From: Mikania micrantha
Taxonomy: Eukaryota > Streptophyta > Magnoliopsida > Asterales > Asteraceae
NCBI GenBank assembly: GCA_009363875.1
Contig: CM018682.1
Span: 51,219,372-51,283,371, forward strand
Length of the DNA stretch: 64,000 nt
Direction of reading: 5' to 3'
Shown: positions 1 through 10,250 of the stretch, one piece after another
Layout: the number at the start of each line of letters is the position of its first letter
Position numbering within the stretch: the stretch's first letter is position 1
Made by a program: the position numbers and the translations under genes
Notes under the pieces: model-generated
What the model was told of the DNA's origin: nothing
Databases searched by the model: none
What the model saw: only the letters and a program-made list of their open reading frames with translations

Positions 1-1126
1 GGTTTCGAAGTGTTTTTCCGGCTTAGAGCATCGGCCACCACATTGGCCTTCCCCGAATGATACTTGATAGCACACAGCCGAGTCCTTGTATCGAGGCATC
101 GCAATATACTACGAAATCATCCGTTCCATCAGGAAGTGATAGGATAGGTGCACTACAGAGCTTCTGCTTGAGAAGTTGGAATGCAGCTTCTTGTTTGTCA
201 GTCCAGAGATACTTCTTGTCCTTATGGGTTAAGGCTGTAAGGGGTTGTGCTATCTTTGAAAATCCTTCAATAAATCTTCGATAATAACCGGCCAATCCTA
301 GGAATTGTCGCACCTCAGTTGGGGTCTTTGGTGCTTCCCAGTTCTTGATTGCCTCTATCTTAGATTTATCAACATGAATCCCTTGTTCATTAACAACGTG
401 TCCCAAAAATTGGACTTCTCGAATCCAGAAGTCGCACTTTGAGAGTTTAGCGTACAGCTTCTCTTTCCGTAGCAGTTCAAGAGCCAATTGAAGATGCTCT
501 CTGTGTTCTTCTTGGGTTTTGGAGTAGATAAGAATATCATCTATGAAAACAATGATGAACTTGTCGAGGTATGGTTTGCACACTCTATTCATGAGATCCA
601 TGAATACTGCCGGTGCGTTTGTCAGCCCAAACGGCATAACCAAAAACTCATAATGGCCATACCGAGTGCGAAAAGCAGTCTTGGGTATATCTTCCTCCTG
701 AATCCTCAACTGATGGTACCCAGATCGCAGATCGATCTTAGAATAATAACTCGATCCTTGAAGTTGATCGAACAAATCGTCAATGTGGGGTAAGGGGTAA
801 CGGTTTTTGACTGCCCCTTTGTTCAATTCCCGATAGTCAATGCACATACGGAAAGTGCCATCCTTCTTCTTTACGAACAAGACCGGAGCTCCCCAGGGTG
901 AGAAGCTTGGTCTAATGAAACCCTTGTCCAACAGCTCTTGCAGTTGATTGGACAGTTCCTGCATCTCCGAAGGTGCAAGTCGATATGGTGCTCGTGCAAT
1001 AAGTGCTGCTCTTGGCACAAGGTCTATGCGGAACTCCACTTGTCGAGGCGGTGGTAGTCCTGGTAGATCCTCAGGAAATACGTCAGGATAGTCGCATACG
1101 ACAGGGATGTCTTCTATTCTTTTCTC
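1..1126 (-). pseudogene. pol: G1 reverse transcriptase with truncated RNase H (pol fragment)
   Basis: This is the RNA-dependent DNA polymerase part of the G1 polyprotein, which copies the genomic RNA into DNA in the cytoplasmic particle. Visible motifs include the palm entry APYRLAPSEM, VLFVKKKDGTFRMCIDYREL, the catalytic FIDDILIYS, and the connection segment FLGLAGYYRRFI. The frame is continuous with gag-protease upstream but separated by a TAG at 1127-1129. The RNase H domain starts normally (YCDAS, QGLGCVL), but at about 70-75 the sequence jumps to what in G3 is the end of RNase H (KYH..KANVVADALSRK). Roughly 80 codons are therefore missing, including the middle catalytic residues. The junction has short TGTG microhomology. 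RT identity is very secure; the protein is not functional. Confidence 0.9.
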
Positions 1127-2903
1127 CTATTCAGTCTTGTCGGTGATAAGCGCCAGAATGGTTGTGTATCCCTTTCGTAAGCATTTATGAGCTTTCATGC
1201 ACGAGATGATGTTCAGAGGAGTGTCACTCCTTTCACCCTTGATGTCTAGAGTTTCTCCGCCGGGGAGAGGTATGCGTACAACCTTGTCATGGCAAATGAT
1301 TTCAGCCTGGTTTTTGGACAACCAATCCATGCCCACTACAACATCAAAACTGCCTAGTGTAACCGGCATGAGGTCAATCTTAAATTTATGGTCTGCTAGC
1401 TCTAATGTACATTCTTTCAGAATATGCTTAGTCACAATTAATTTACCATCAGCTAGCTCTACTGTATACTCAACTTCTAAGGGTGTTGGGGTAATGGCAA
1501 GCATCTCACTAAAATCCTTAGATATGAAGCTTTTCTCAGCTCCAGTATCAAACAATACAGAAGCATAATTATCGTTCAAGAGATACGTACCGGTTGCAAG
1601 GTTGGGATCCCTCCTGGCCTCCTTGGCCCCAATCACGAAGGCTCGCCCCCTCGTGCCATTGTTCCCATTGTTGTTCGGTTGGTTGTTGTTGTTTTTCAGG
1701 TGCGGGCAGTCCTTCTTGAAGTGCCCTGGTTTCCCACATTCGAAGCAGCCCTTTGGTGCTTCAAGTTGTTGCTGTTGTTGTGGCCGTGGGGTCTTTGTCA
1801 TTAGCTCACCCCTGCAGTCTTTGGCTGCATGTCCCCCTTTTCCACAACGCTGGCATTGAAAGCGGCCACATTGTCCCTATGCATGGTGGAAGTTGCACTT
1901 GTGGCATTTGGGGTGTTTTCCGGCGTAGCCCCCTTGGTTTTGAGTGGTGGAGACGGGTGGTGCATAAGCTTGGGTCGATCCAAACTTGCGCTGTTGTGGT
2001 GGTGGTTGGAGGGTGGAAGTCTTGCTCAGGGCGTCATCCCATTTTCGTTTGCCCCTGTTGTTGGTTGTGGTCATAGCACCACGTGGTGGTAAGAGTCCTT
2101 GTGCAACCGCCGAGTCAGTGAGTTTGTGGGTAAGTCGTACGGCTTGTTGCATGGTAATGGGGTCAGCAGAGAGTACCATTCCCTGGATTTGAGGTGGCAA
2201 TCCATCGATATATTTCTCTATGTGTTTGAAAGGTGAATTTGCCATCTCCGGGCACAGGTTTGCCAGCTCATAAGACCTGGCAGTGTAGGCCTAAACCTCG
2301 GAACCTATCATTTTGTGGTTCCAGAACTCAGTCTCAAGTTTCTGCACTTCACCGCGAGGACAGTATTCACGGTTCAACATCTGCTTAAAATTATCCCAAG
2401 GCAGAGTGTTGGCTGCATCAAGCCCTAGGTTCTAGACGTTGGCATTCCACCAAGTGAGGGCAGCTCCCTCAAACATTCCAGCAGCGAACTTTACCTTGTC
2501 CTCGTTCCTGCAATTACTCATAGCAAAGGCCGATTCCGCCTTCTCAATCCAACGCAATAGTCCAACGGCTCCCTCAGTGTAGCTGAATGAGTGGAGTTTG
2601 CAATCCATAAACATCTTGAATGTGCAGAGAGGAGGGTTAGGATTTGCTCCTGAGATATGCAAAGAATAAAGTCGAATTAAGTATCGGGTAAACGTGTTGA
2701 ATTGGAAACAAGTGATTGTGATGCAAGGTGGATATGAGATAAGGCTCATCACCTTGGTTCAATGGGTTCTGATTGCGGGCAGCTTCCCGTGCGGCAAGTA
2801 CCTCCTCAACTCGCTCGTTGATGAGCGTGTTCAGTTCAGCTGTAGTAAGGTTGATGTTTCCTCGTCCGCCTGCATTTCTGCGTCCTCCACGTCTTCCAGC
2901 CAT
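1127..2903 (-). pseudogene. gag-pro: G1 gag and aspartic protease
   Basis: This is the structural Gag protein followed by the retropepsin that would mature it. The start at 2903 (MAGRRGG) matches the position of the G3 start (MAEGN). The capsid-like domain has FKMFMDC, LLRWIEKAESAF and ALTWWNAN. Zinc knuckles follow (HKCNFHH..., CQRCGKGGHAAKDC and CFECGKPGHFKKDC), then the protease motif VLFDTGAEKSF and the conserved VVVGMDWLS. Gag is interrupted by TAG codons at 2432-2434, 2291-2293 and 1877-1879, and a fourth at 1127-1129 ends the protease. All are in the same frame, so the decay is by point mutation. At 2432 the equivalent G3 residue is Gln, so that stop is CAG to TAG. A 103-bp GT-AG insertion lies near the N terminus and is listed separately. 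Confidence 0.88.
2650..2752 (-). other. Candidate intron in G1 gag (103 bp, GT-AG)
   Basis: Between the N-terminal Gag segment ending in NPLNQ and the segment starting ANPNPPLCTF lies 103 bp that begins GTGATG (2752) and ends in a T-rich tract with ATATCTCAG (2650). Left in, it forces frame loss. Taken out, the two Gag segments are exactly in phase (phase 1). G3 has no insertion at the homologous place. It may be a genuine spliced intron or a frame-breaking insertion with chance splice-like ends. The exact phase and polypyrimidine tract favour an intron. Confidence 0.55.
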
Positions 2904-3175
2904 GATCTTCATAGCGAGAATAGGTGTTAGTGTTTGTCTAATGACTAATGTAGTGTGTGCGGTAGGTATTGTGAAGAAATATGTAGAGCTCTCGGCTCTT
3001 CCCCGTCATGTGTAGTCACATGCGGTGTCGATGATGCTGCCATTTGTTACGGTGTGTGAAATAAGTGTGTACAATCATGTATGCTAGTATCACAAGACTA
3101 AGCTCTATGTGTTGTGTGGAGACTAGTGGTTATAGACTAAGTTCACTAAATGCAAACCTAATTCGCAATAACCTG

Positions 3176-3187
3176 GCTCTGATACCA
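3176..3187 (-). other. G1 primer binding site (initiator tRNA-Met type)
   Basis: On the minus strand this reads TGGTATCAGAGC, the standard complement to the 3' end of plant initiator tRNA-Met. It lies 3 nt from the LTR end at 3191 and primes minus-strand DNA synthesis. Confidence 0.9.
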
Positions 3188-3531
3188 ATCTGTCGCACCC
3201 CGAGAAATCCCGTCCCTTCTGGGGCGCGAGCGGCGGCAGATTGTCAGGATCGCAGTCTCCAGTCACACAACATGCGAGACCTATATGTCCGGTTTCGTAC
3301 GTACATCCAATAACTTGGATAAAACCGTTTGTAAAATCAGAGTTGCGGAAGTAAAGTATAAATAAACAAAACAGTCTAACATTCATGATTTGCGGAAGCG
3401 ATTAAAGTTGTTTATCAATACAATAAGTAACATAACAAAATGTTATCAAACGTTTAATAGTCTAAGACACATAAGCAGATGCATGCGACTCCAGCCTAGC
3501 ATCCTAATCCTTGTGCGCGTGCCTTAGCTAC

Positions 3532-4058
3532 CTGAGAAAACATGCGAGTAAAAGGTCAACACAAAGGTTGGTGAGAGCACAGGTTTGTAATCAGCAGTAA
3601 ACATCAAAATGTTTAAAGTAAATGTTTATCAGGTCTATTTTTCAATACAATGCAATATCAATTGATAGCTAGTCAATATGTGTTATACCATATGCGGGTT
3701 CGCAACCGAAACTAACATGCTGCCTCCCACCATATCCATCCAAGATATGACAAATGTTGTTTGGTCAATTATGCACTGTTCCGACCTCTAGTCGGGGTGG
3801 CCATACGGCTCGCAACAGTGGGGCTTGTCAGGCCCAAATAATAGTATTTAGAATTACCACGCTGAGCGCAACGCGCTATTAACGGTTCGAGGTGTGTTTA
3901 ATGAGGACTTATCAGTTTTGTGGATGAATGCCACACATATGCATATACGATATTAGCATTTACAAAAATAACCAAAAGTGTGTAAGTTGTTCAAAAACAA
4001 TTGTATGCAATGTTTTCTCCCCAAAGGTAGAAAATGTAAAAAGGGGCCGTGAACTCAC
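3532..4058 (-). other. Candidate intron inside the G1 LTR (527 bp)
   Basis: On the minus strand the donor is CAG|GTGAGT at 4058, a full match to the plant 5' splice consensus. The acceptor is GCATGTTTTCTCAG|G ending at 3532. The donor-flanking and acceptor-flanking blocks are the parts of this LTR that are recognisable in the otherwise divergent G3 and G4 LTRs. It lies downstream of the TATA box and upstream of the PBS, so it would be a 5' UTR intron of the gag-pol mRNA. Confidence 0.6.
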
Positions 4059-5233
4059 CTGATAGTAGTTCCGGTATGTGTGAATGTTCGCGTCTGCGAG
4101 AGCTAGCACCTGCTAGTATGCACCTATAACCATATAGATGTGAGTATGTGTTTTGTGATGTGTTGTAATCCATACAACTCCAAGTGTCGGTGTGCTCAAC
4201 CGAGTGCATGTGTTAACTAGTGAGACTCTACGAATCGTTGGTGACACGATTGTTGTGTTTATGTGCCTTGATGCACATAAGACACCAAAATGCATCCTAT
4301 GACTCTAATCACATAAGTTACCATTTTTAAAAGGTTTCTAATTTAGGAAAGTGTGGTTATGAAATCCCATTTCATAAAAGTAATGACTTCCAATATGTTT
4401 ATAAAACACGTTTAAACTCTTAAAACATGTCGTTTGCGCATAAATCGCCATTTACGCCGTTTTGCCCAAATAAAGTTTCCTTATTTGGAAAGTATCCGTT
4501 TAGAACTCATTTTCACAAATCAAGGTTTCCAATATACTTAGAAATCAATTCTAAACATATTTCAACAATCAAAGTTCATCAAAACCCTTTAAAACATCAA
4601 AAGCCCTCTTTTGATTTTATACAGTTTCCATTTTTAGTAAGTTTCTATAAAACCATGATTTTGACAAAATCAAATATCCCAATGTGTTTCTAAACACTCA
4701 AATATACATTTAACAACATCTAGACATGTCTAACATGTCTAGATCATTACAAATCCAAGACTTGCAACATAAAAGTTTCCTTTTATGGCAAGTGCACCAA
4801 ATCATTACCAAATCAACCAATAACACAATCAAAACTCAAATCTATCATCACTAAACTATCAAATCAGTAAATCTATGATATCTAAACAACAAATCACCAA
4901 CAAATTTGAGCACAATAACCGTAAGGAGTTGCATGTGGGTTTTTAGCCCTTGCATGTACGATCTAACACTATGTAAACATTTAAAACTACCTTAGAAGCT
5001 TAAATCCGTGGTAGAATAGGTTTTGATGATAACAAGCTACTAGATGGTGGTTGTTCCGAGCTTCTTGACGGTTCTCGACACTCTCCTTGATCTCCAAAGG
5101 CTTCCAACACCAAGGAATAGCTTACCAAGTGATTCCAGGGAGTTGAGATGTTGATTACCGAGTGTTTGAGTCGATTTACAGGGGAGAAGTTCGGTGGTGA
5201 TAAGAGAAAACCGAACAAATGAGCTGGGTTGGG

Positions 5234-5385
5234 TTTTATAAAATTTTCGATCTGCATGGCCTTCGCGTACCGCGAAGGCCGATCAAAATTTCTCATCGCG
5301 TACCGCGATAGGATTCGGGAGTCTCGACTCCTGGTTTGCTTCGCGTACCAGAAGCCTTTCGCCGAGGGACCATCGCGTACCGCGA
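5234..5385 (-). promoter_or_regulatory. G1 promoter: TATA box with upstream palindrome array
   Basis: TATAAAA reads on minus at 5240-5234. Directly upstream are four copies of a palindrome with core TCGCG-TAC-CGCGA. The best copy, 5258-5280, has perfect 10-bp arms (GGCCTTCGCG) around TAC. Others are at 5295-5309 and 5373-5385, with a decayed copy near 5340. The position suggests transcription-factor sites in U3. A role in RNA structure is possible only if transcription starts further upstream. Confidence 0.6.
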
Positions 5386-5872
5386 CGAGTCCACTTCCTT
5401 GTTTTTCGATTTCGATGATTCGATTTCGCTCGTATTCGATTTCTAACATTTATCTTAAGCATCTAATGCTTGTTTAAGCACATAAATACAACTAGCACAT
5501 AAGTTTGATTGATCACCAATGTTCGTGAGATTCGTGTGTGTGTGTTTCGATAATTTCTTGAATTATCTTCGGTAGTTTGTGTTCGTGTCTTACGAAGTGT
5601 TCGCACGCTTGATGAATCCTAACCAACGTGTAGTGCACAATTCAATAACTCCTCGAGTTATTGTCTTGTGTTAGTGTTGTGTTTGCCACACTTGGTTTCC
5701 AAAACCAATGTGCAATGCAATGTACAATTCGATAGTTCCTTGAACTATCGTTTCGTAGTTGTTTATGTTCGACTCATCTAATTAAACATAATTAAATGAA
5801 ATGCAAGAAGTATGAATGTGAAATGTAAAGAATGTAAGAGTTGCAATTTACCTGAAATTGCCGGGTGTCACA

Positions 5873-5910
5873 TCATCCCTTTGTTGAAAGAAATTTCGCC
5901 CCAAAATTTG
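5873..5910 (-). other. Polypurine-tract-like block at the G1 LTR
   Basis: On minus this reads GGCGAAATTTC...CAACAAAGGGATGA and then TGTGACA. It matches the block before the 3' LTR in G3 (GGACGAAA...AAGGGGATGA). Finding it on the outer side of a 5' LTR is abnormal: it means either an LTR shared between two internal regions or an LTR whose boundary has moved. Confidence 0.65.
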
Positions 5911-5974
5911 GTTGTTGTTGGTAGTGTTTGAGAAGCAAGAGTGTTTGAGAAACAAAAATTTTCTGGTTGTCACA

Positions 5975-8395
5975 CCTTTGTACCATTAAAAACAGGTCTA
6001 TTAGTCTCTTTGGTCTCACTTGCTTCACCATCATGTGAACACTTCACAAAGCAGATGTCTTTGGATAACTTTGAAGCTATGTTTGTCTTAGGTAAGATTG
6101 GGCCAACCTTTTTGACAACAGATGTCTGATTCTTAACACAAGACACTAGAGGAGAAACATCAGACTCATCCTCAGAATCAGAGACCCAATCTTCAACCAC
6201 CCCCTCCACAAAAGATTCCTCAGACAATGAGGAACCCTCATCAGAAATAATCCCAATAGGATCAATAACTAATGGAGTTTTCACTTGAAAGTCTTTAATC
6301 TCTTTGTCATTTGAAGAGTTGACAAAGCAGTTCAAGACTAGTGGGGGGCAATGATTATATTTCGTTTCTTTACCCTTCCCAGTTTGATCAGTCCCATTAC
6401 TGATCATGTGCTCAATAATGTATGAAGAGCTTTCATAGCTCTTGAGCTTCTGGCTTAAAGTCTCATAGTCACACTCGACTATGGCAAGTTTCTTCTTAGT
6501 CTCATTGATAATGTTGAGATAAGACGTAACTGCATCCTGCTTATTGAGCACAGCGATCTCAGCCTCTTGTAAACGTCTGTTTAACAAACCAATTTTAGCC
6601 TGAAAATATTTTTCATTTGATTTTAAAATTCTATTTGCTTCAATCATTTGGTTGAGATCGCTAATCAAGTCAGAATTGTGATTTTGATAAGCCATGACTT
6701 TATTGTCAAGGTCAATACAGTTAAAGCATCTGGAATGAGAAGAAGAACAGTCATCACATACCTGATCTGACTGAGAGGTATCAGAAGTGTTCACCATCAT
6801 AGCAAACTGTGTAGCAGGTTGTTCTTCAAACTCAGCATCTAAATCTCCTTGAGTGTCTGAGTATGAAGTGCTTTCTGATTCTGATCCGGATAATTCCTCC
6901 AGACTGGTCTTTGTTTTTTCTGAAGTTCTTTCATCACTAGAGTCATTAGTTTTCTGAATTTCTGCAACACATGCTTTATCTTCTCCTCCCTGATCTGGAT
7001 TGAATCTGAAATTCCAGTTTTCTCCCTCATCATTTTGAACCATCAAGGCTTTGCTAGTATTTGAAGAACATGCATGAGCGGGAGTATCAATGGGCACAAG
7101 TCTTCGTTCTAGATTTGTTGCAGATGATCTTTGATTCTGAAAAGGATTCTTGTTGCCCATCTTCTTTGGTTTCTTACACTGCCTTGCAAAGTGTCCTTTT
7201 TCTCCACAGTTATAGCTGGTGACTGATGACATATCAAAACCAAATATTGAATCCTTATTCAGATTGATATCTTTTCCTGTTCTTCTCACAAAATCCTTAG
7301 CTCTTCTTACTGCACTGGAAAGAGCCCACATGATGTCTATCCTCTCCATATCATCCGAGTCAATCTGAGAATAATCTTCATTTGTCAAGTGAGGATTACC
7401 AATCTGCCCGGCTAGTAATCCATCATAAGAGCTCACAAGAGTAGACAGTAGACCCATATGCTCCTCGAAAACCTCTAATGCCACTTTATCAAAATTGTCT
7501 GTCTTCGGATTGGTGACAGTATGATTATCTTCTTTCTGAGAAGTGGAAGCTGAGAATGATTGACTGAAGTGAGTCTGGTTTGAAACAGGAGCTTCTTTAG
7601 TCTGAGAGACAAAATCAGTCTATAATGGAGCAAGAGAATAAGCACTTTCCACAGTAGGAGTAGAGTAATACAATGAAGGATGTTGAACTTGAGCAACTCT
7701 CTTTGCCTTCCACTTGTTCTCGATCTCCTGTTTTTTCAGCTTCTGGATAAACTCATTGATGTCCATATTAGCCATCATCTCATTCTGCTTAAAGACCATG
7801 AGGAATGACTCCCATTTGGGAGGTAAAGCATCTGCCAAACACTGAATCTTCTCTTGTGTTGTAGTCTTGACCTGATGGTTGAACAGCTCACTCAGAAGAT
7901 GATAAAATCTAGCAATCAGATCATCTAGAGACTCATTTCCCACATACATTAAACTGTTAAACTCTTTCCTCAAAGCTTTGAACTTTATGTTCTTCAAGGC
8001 ATCATTTCCCTCATATCTTTGTTGCAATGCATCCCAAAGTAACTTAGAAGAAGTAAACTATCTAAACTGATGAAAGATATCAGTAGCAATGGATTGAGAC
8101 AGAATAGCATAGGCTTTCTTCTCAAAGTCATATAACTTCCTCTGGGTTCAGTCATCCGGGTGACTAACATGGGAGTTCCATCTTCATTCAGAGGTCTCAA
8201 GTAACCACTCTCTATCATCATCCATAAGTTTGTATCAACTACATTGATGTGTATCTCAAATCTGTACTTCCAATGACGGTAATCATCTAATGAAAGCAAC
8301 TTAGGAGCTTTATTAGAATTCCATGTCTCAGTATCTGTGAGTAGCAAGTTCCGAATCCTATGATTCTGGTTAGCCATCAAAGCTAGTTCCTCCAT
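5975..8395 (-). pseudogene. gag: C1 gag (SIRE-like, long Gag with zinc knuckle and coiled coil)
   Basis: This is the capsid/nucleocapsid protein of a Copia element. The start at 8395 (MEELALMANQ) matches MEDLALMANQ in C3. The UBN2-like Gag domain follows (DDYRHWKYRFEIHI, YLRPLNEDG, FNSLMYVGNESLDDLI, LADALPPKWESF), then a zinc knuckle CYNCGEKGHFARQC near 7200, an acidic Ser/Glu-rich region, and a coiled coil (around 6450-6700). Decay relative to C3 includes a 1-bp deletion near 8145, a stop at 7620-7622 and a further frameshift around 7500-7600. The remaining 1.5 kb (7484-5973) is one open stretch, ending only at the G1 junction. The second zinc knuckle seen in C3 is lost to the G1 insertion. 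Confidence 0.88.
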
Positions 8396-8439
8396 TGTGT
8401 CAAGAACAAATGTATCCAACACATAGAAAAATTTGAAGA

Positions 8440-8700
8440 CTGATGGCCGGATGACACTGACAAGGCCAAATGTCGGGGACCAAATAAGTGTGAACTGGCC
8501 GAATGAACTAAGTCGGGCGAATGAATAGTCTGAGGTGAATGAGTAGAAGACCGAATGACAGGTGAACCGAAAGAGGAGTTGGCCGAATGAGCGGAAGACC
8601 GAAAGAGAGCTATTCGGTTGAATGAAGCAATTCGGCTGAAAGAGAGCTATTCGCACGGCTTATTCGGATGATCGACTCATTCGTACAATCTGGGGTTTTC
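8440..8700 (-). repeat. C1 gag-leader array of ATTCGGC/GCCGAAT motifs
   Basis: Between the gag start and the PBS there are about a dozen copies of TTCGG or CGAAT half-sites, some as full palindromes, spaced 10-30 bp apart. The same array sits at the same place in C3. It explains neither a protein nor a simple tandem repeat, because unit spacing is irregular. Confidence 0.7.
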
Positions 8701-8945
8701 AACAACAAAAATCGTGATAACTTTTGATTTAGGGTGAATCTAACCATCAAAATTGGTACAGAACTTCAAGATATCATTACTAAGCAATTGGAATGATCGA
8801 TTTGTCAAAACATCCACAAAAACCCACGGATTTATAATGAAACAGCAACTTGAAGGGCAGGAAAGTTAGGGTTTTTGAAAATCTCGAACAACCAATCTGA
8901 AATATAGTGATTTGGATTGAAAATAGAGCAGAATTAAGAGCCAAG

Positions 8946-8957
8946 GCTCTGATACCA
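8946..8957 (-). other. C1 primer binding site (initiator tRNA-Met type)
   Basis: TGGTATCAGAGC on the minus strand, 3 nt from the LTR end at 8961, with the same spacing as in C3. Confidence 0.9.
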
Positions 8958-8960
8958 CTT

Positions 8961-9591
8961 TGTAGGACCTAAGGAACCCTAGGAATCAACTCGGTTCCTT
9001 GGTAGATCTGCTCAACAGCCACTGGAATAGTGCGGAATCCTATTCAGGGTTTTCCAATCGAAAACACCAGGCCCCGTGGCGATCCAATGATGAAGAGTGA
9101 ACGTTTCGATCGAAATCGAACACCACGAGGTGAGAATCGAAGTTGGAGGTGGAAGAACCGCTCAAAACCCTAAGGGTATGACTCTAGAGTTCTCTGAGAA
9201 GAGAGGAGGCTCGGAAAAGTTATCTTTGAATATGTTTGCAGAAGTATATATAGTCTGTACTCATTCGGCCGAATGAGTGGCCGAATCACCCATTCGGCGA
9301 ATGGCTCAGCCAAATGAGCTTGGTCAACCGAATAAGTCATGCGGATCACTCATTCATTCGCCCCAGTCATTCGCTAGGCGTTCATTCGCCCGAATGACCT
9401 CATTCTTAGGGTCATTCACACGAATGGGTCTATATGATATATATAATCAAAGTCAACCATAGTCAAACATATATAAACTTGAATAAGCATTAATGAACAA
9501 AATAGAATAACTGATCTTCATTAATAAGATAAACTTTATACAATAAGATCATACAAAAACATAGAACTAGGGACATTTCTGTGCACTAACA
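8961..9591 (-). repeat. C1 5' LTR (631 bp)
   Basis: On minus it begins TGTTAG at 9591 and ends CCTACA at 8961, close in length and end sequence to the C3 LTRs (637 and 624 bp). The join to G2 at 9591/9592 falls inside a clear RT codon run, which fixes the outer boundary. Confidence 0.85.
9245..9425 (-). promoter_or_regulatory. C1 LTR promoter: TATA box with upstream ATTCGGCGAAT array
   Basis: TATATATAC reads on minus at about 9252-9244. Immediately upstream (9259-9425) is an array of ATTCGGCCGAAT-type palindromes and half-sites. The arrangement is the same as in the C3 LTR. Confidence 0.65.
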
Positions 9592-10250
9592 TTTGTCTTG
9601 GAATAGAACAATATATCGTCTATGAAGACTACGAAGAACTTATCTAAATATGGCTTGCATACATGATTCATCAAGTCCATGAAGATAGCAGGGGTGCTGG
9701 TTAAACCAAATGGCATCACTAGGAATTCGTAATGACCATATCTAGATGGAAACGAGATTTTCGGTAAGTCGTCTTCTTTAATCCTCAGCTGATGGTATCT
9801 AGATCGCAAATCAATCTTTGAGAAGTAACTAGACACTTGCAAATGGTCAAAAAGGTCATCAATCCTAGGTAGAGGATACCTATTTTTGATTGTTACTTTA
9901 TTGAGATCATGGCAGTCAATGTACATCCTTAGTGTTCCATCTTTCTTCTTTAAAAATAGCACCATGGCTCCCTAGGATGAGAATCTCGAGCATATGAATT
10001 CTTTATCCAAAAGTTCCTACAACTATTTCATTAGCTTTTGCATTTCAGACGGTGCTAGTCGACAGGGCGACTTAGCAACAGGTGTTGCTCCTAGTATCAA
10101 GTCAATTCTGAATTATACTTCTCTTGGTGGAGGTATTCCTGGTAATTCATCTGTAAATACATCTTAAAATCGAGAAACAAATGGAATGTCTTCAATCATC
10201 TTTTCAATGTTTGCTTCTAGCATGTAAGCTAAAATGCTTGACATCCTTTC
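9592..10250 (-). pseudogene. pol: G2 reverse transcriptase, N-terminal part
   Basis: The RT fingers and palm are readable from 9965 (LFLKKKDGTLRM, KNRYPLPRIDDLFD, FSKIDLRS) through the catalytic FIDDILFYSKTN, where C1 interrupts at 9592. The sequence up to about 10250 contains the protease-RT linker with stops. The YHDLNK-type motif has drifted (CHDLNK), and GYHQL reads RYHQL. The RT family is certain. The gene is broken both by C1 and by its own mutations. Confidence 0.82.

Larger units (their letters stand above)
1..5974 (-). mobile_element. Gypsy element G1 (Tekay/Del-like chromovirus), 5' half, cut by window edge
   Basis: Read on the minus strand, the order is LTR (5974 to 3191), tRNA-Met-type primer binding site, gag, protease, reverse transcriptase and start of RNase H. 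The remainder, including integrase and the other LTR, lies left of the window. G1 is inserted in Copia C1: the C1 gag reading stops at 5975, exactly where an LTR-type end (TGTGACA on minus) begins. The expected 5-bp target duplication would be CCTTT (5975-5979), but its partner is outside the window. The polyprotein runs in one frame but is broken by four TAG codons, so this is a dead copy. Confidence 0.85.
3191..5974 (-). repeat. G1 5' LTR (about 2.7-2.8 kb)
   Basis: The LTR starts on the plus strand as TGTCGCACCCC next to the PBS. Two possible outer ends are visible. The inner one is TGTCACA at 5866-5872. The outer one is TGTCACA at 5968-5974, which coincides exactly with the join to Copia C1. 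Between them lies a polypurine/leader block of the kind normally found just inside a 3' LTR. The LTR carries a TATA box near 5240, a palindrome array upstream of it and a candidate intron. The true end cannot be settled because the other LTR is outside the window. Confidence 0.8.
5975..9591 (-). mobile_element. Copia element C1 (SIRE-like, same family as C3), 5' part
   Basis: On the minus strand the order is 5' LTR (9591-8961), PBS, a leader with the palindromic ATTCGGCGAAT array, and gag. Gag is closely similar to that of C3 over most of its length. C1 is truncated at 5975 by insertion of G1, so its pol, any ORF3 and 3' LTR are outside the window. C1 itself sits in the reverse transcriptase of Gypsy G2, whose reading ends at 9592. 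Confidence 0.88.

Noticed and set aside
5229..5477. 82-codon plus-strand frame over the G1 LTR palindromes
   Set aside because: Antisense to the LTR and without conserved motifs; the frame is kept open by the repeated TCGCGTACCGCGA sequence.
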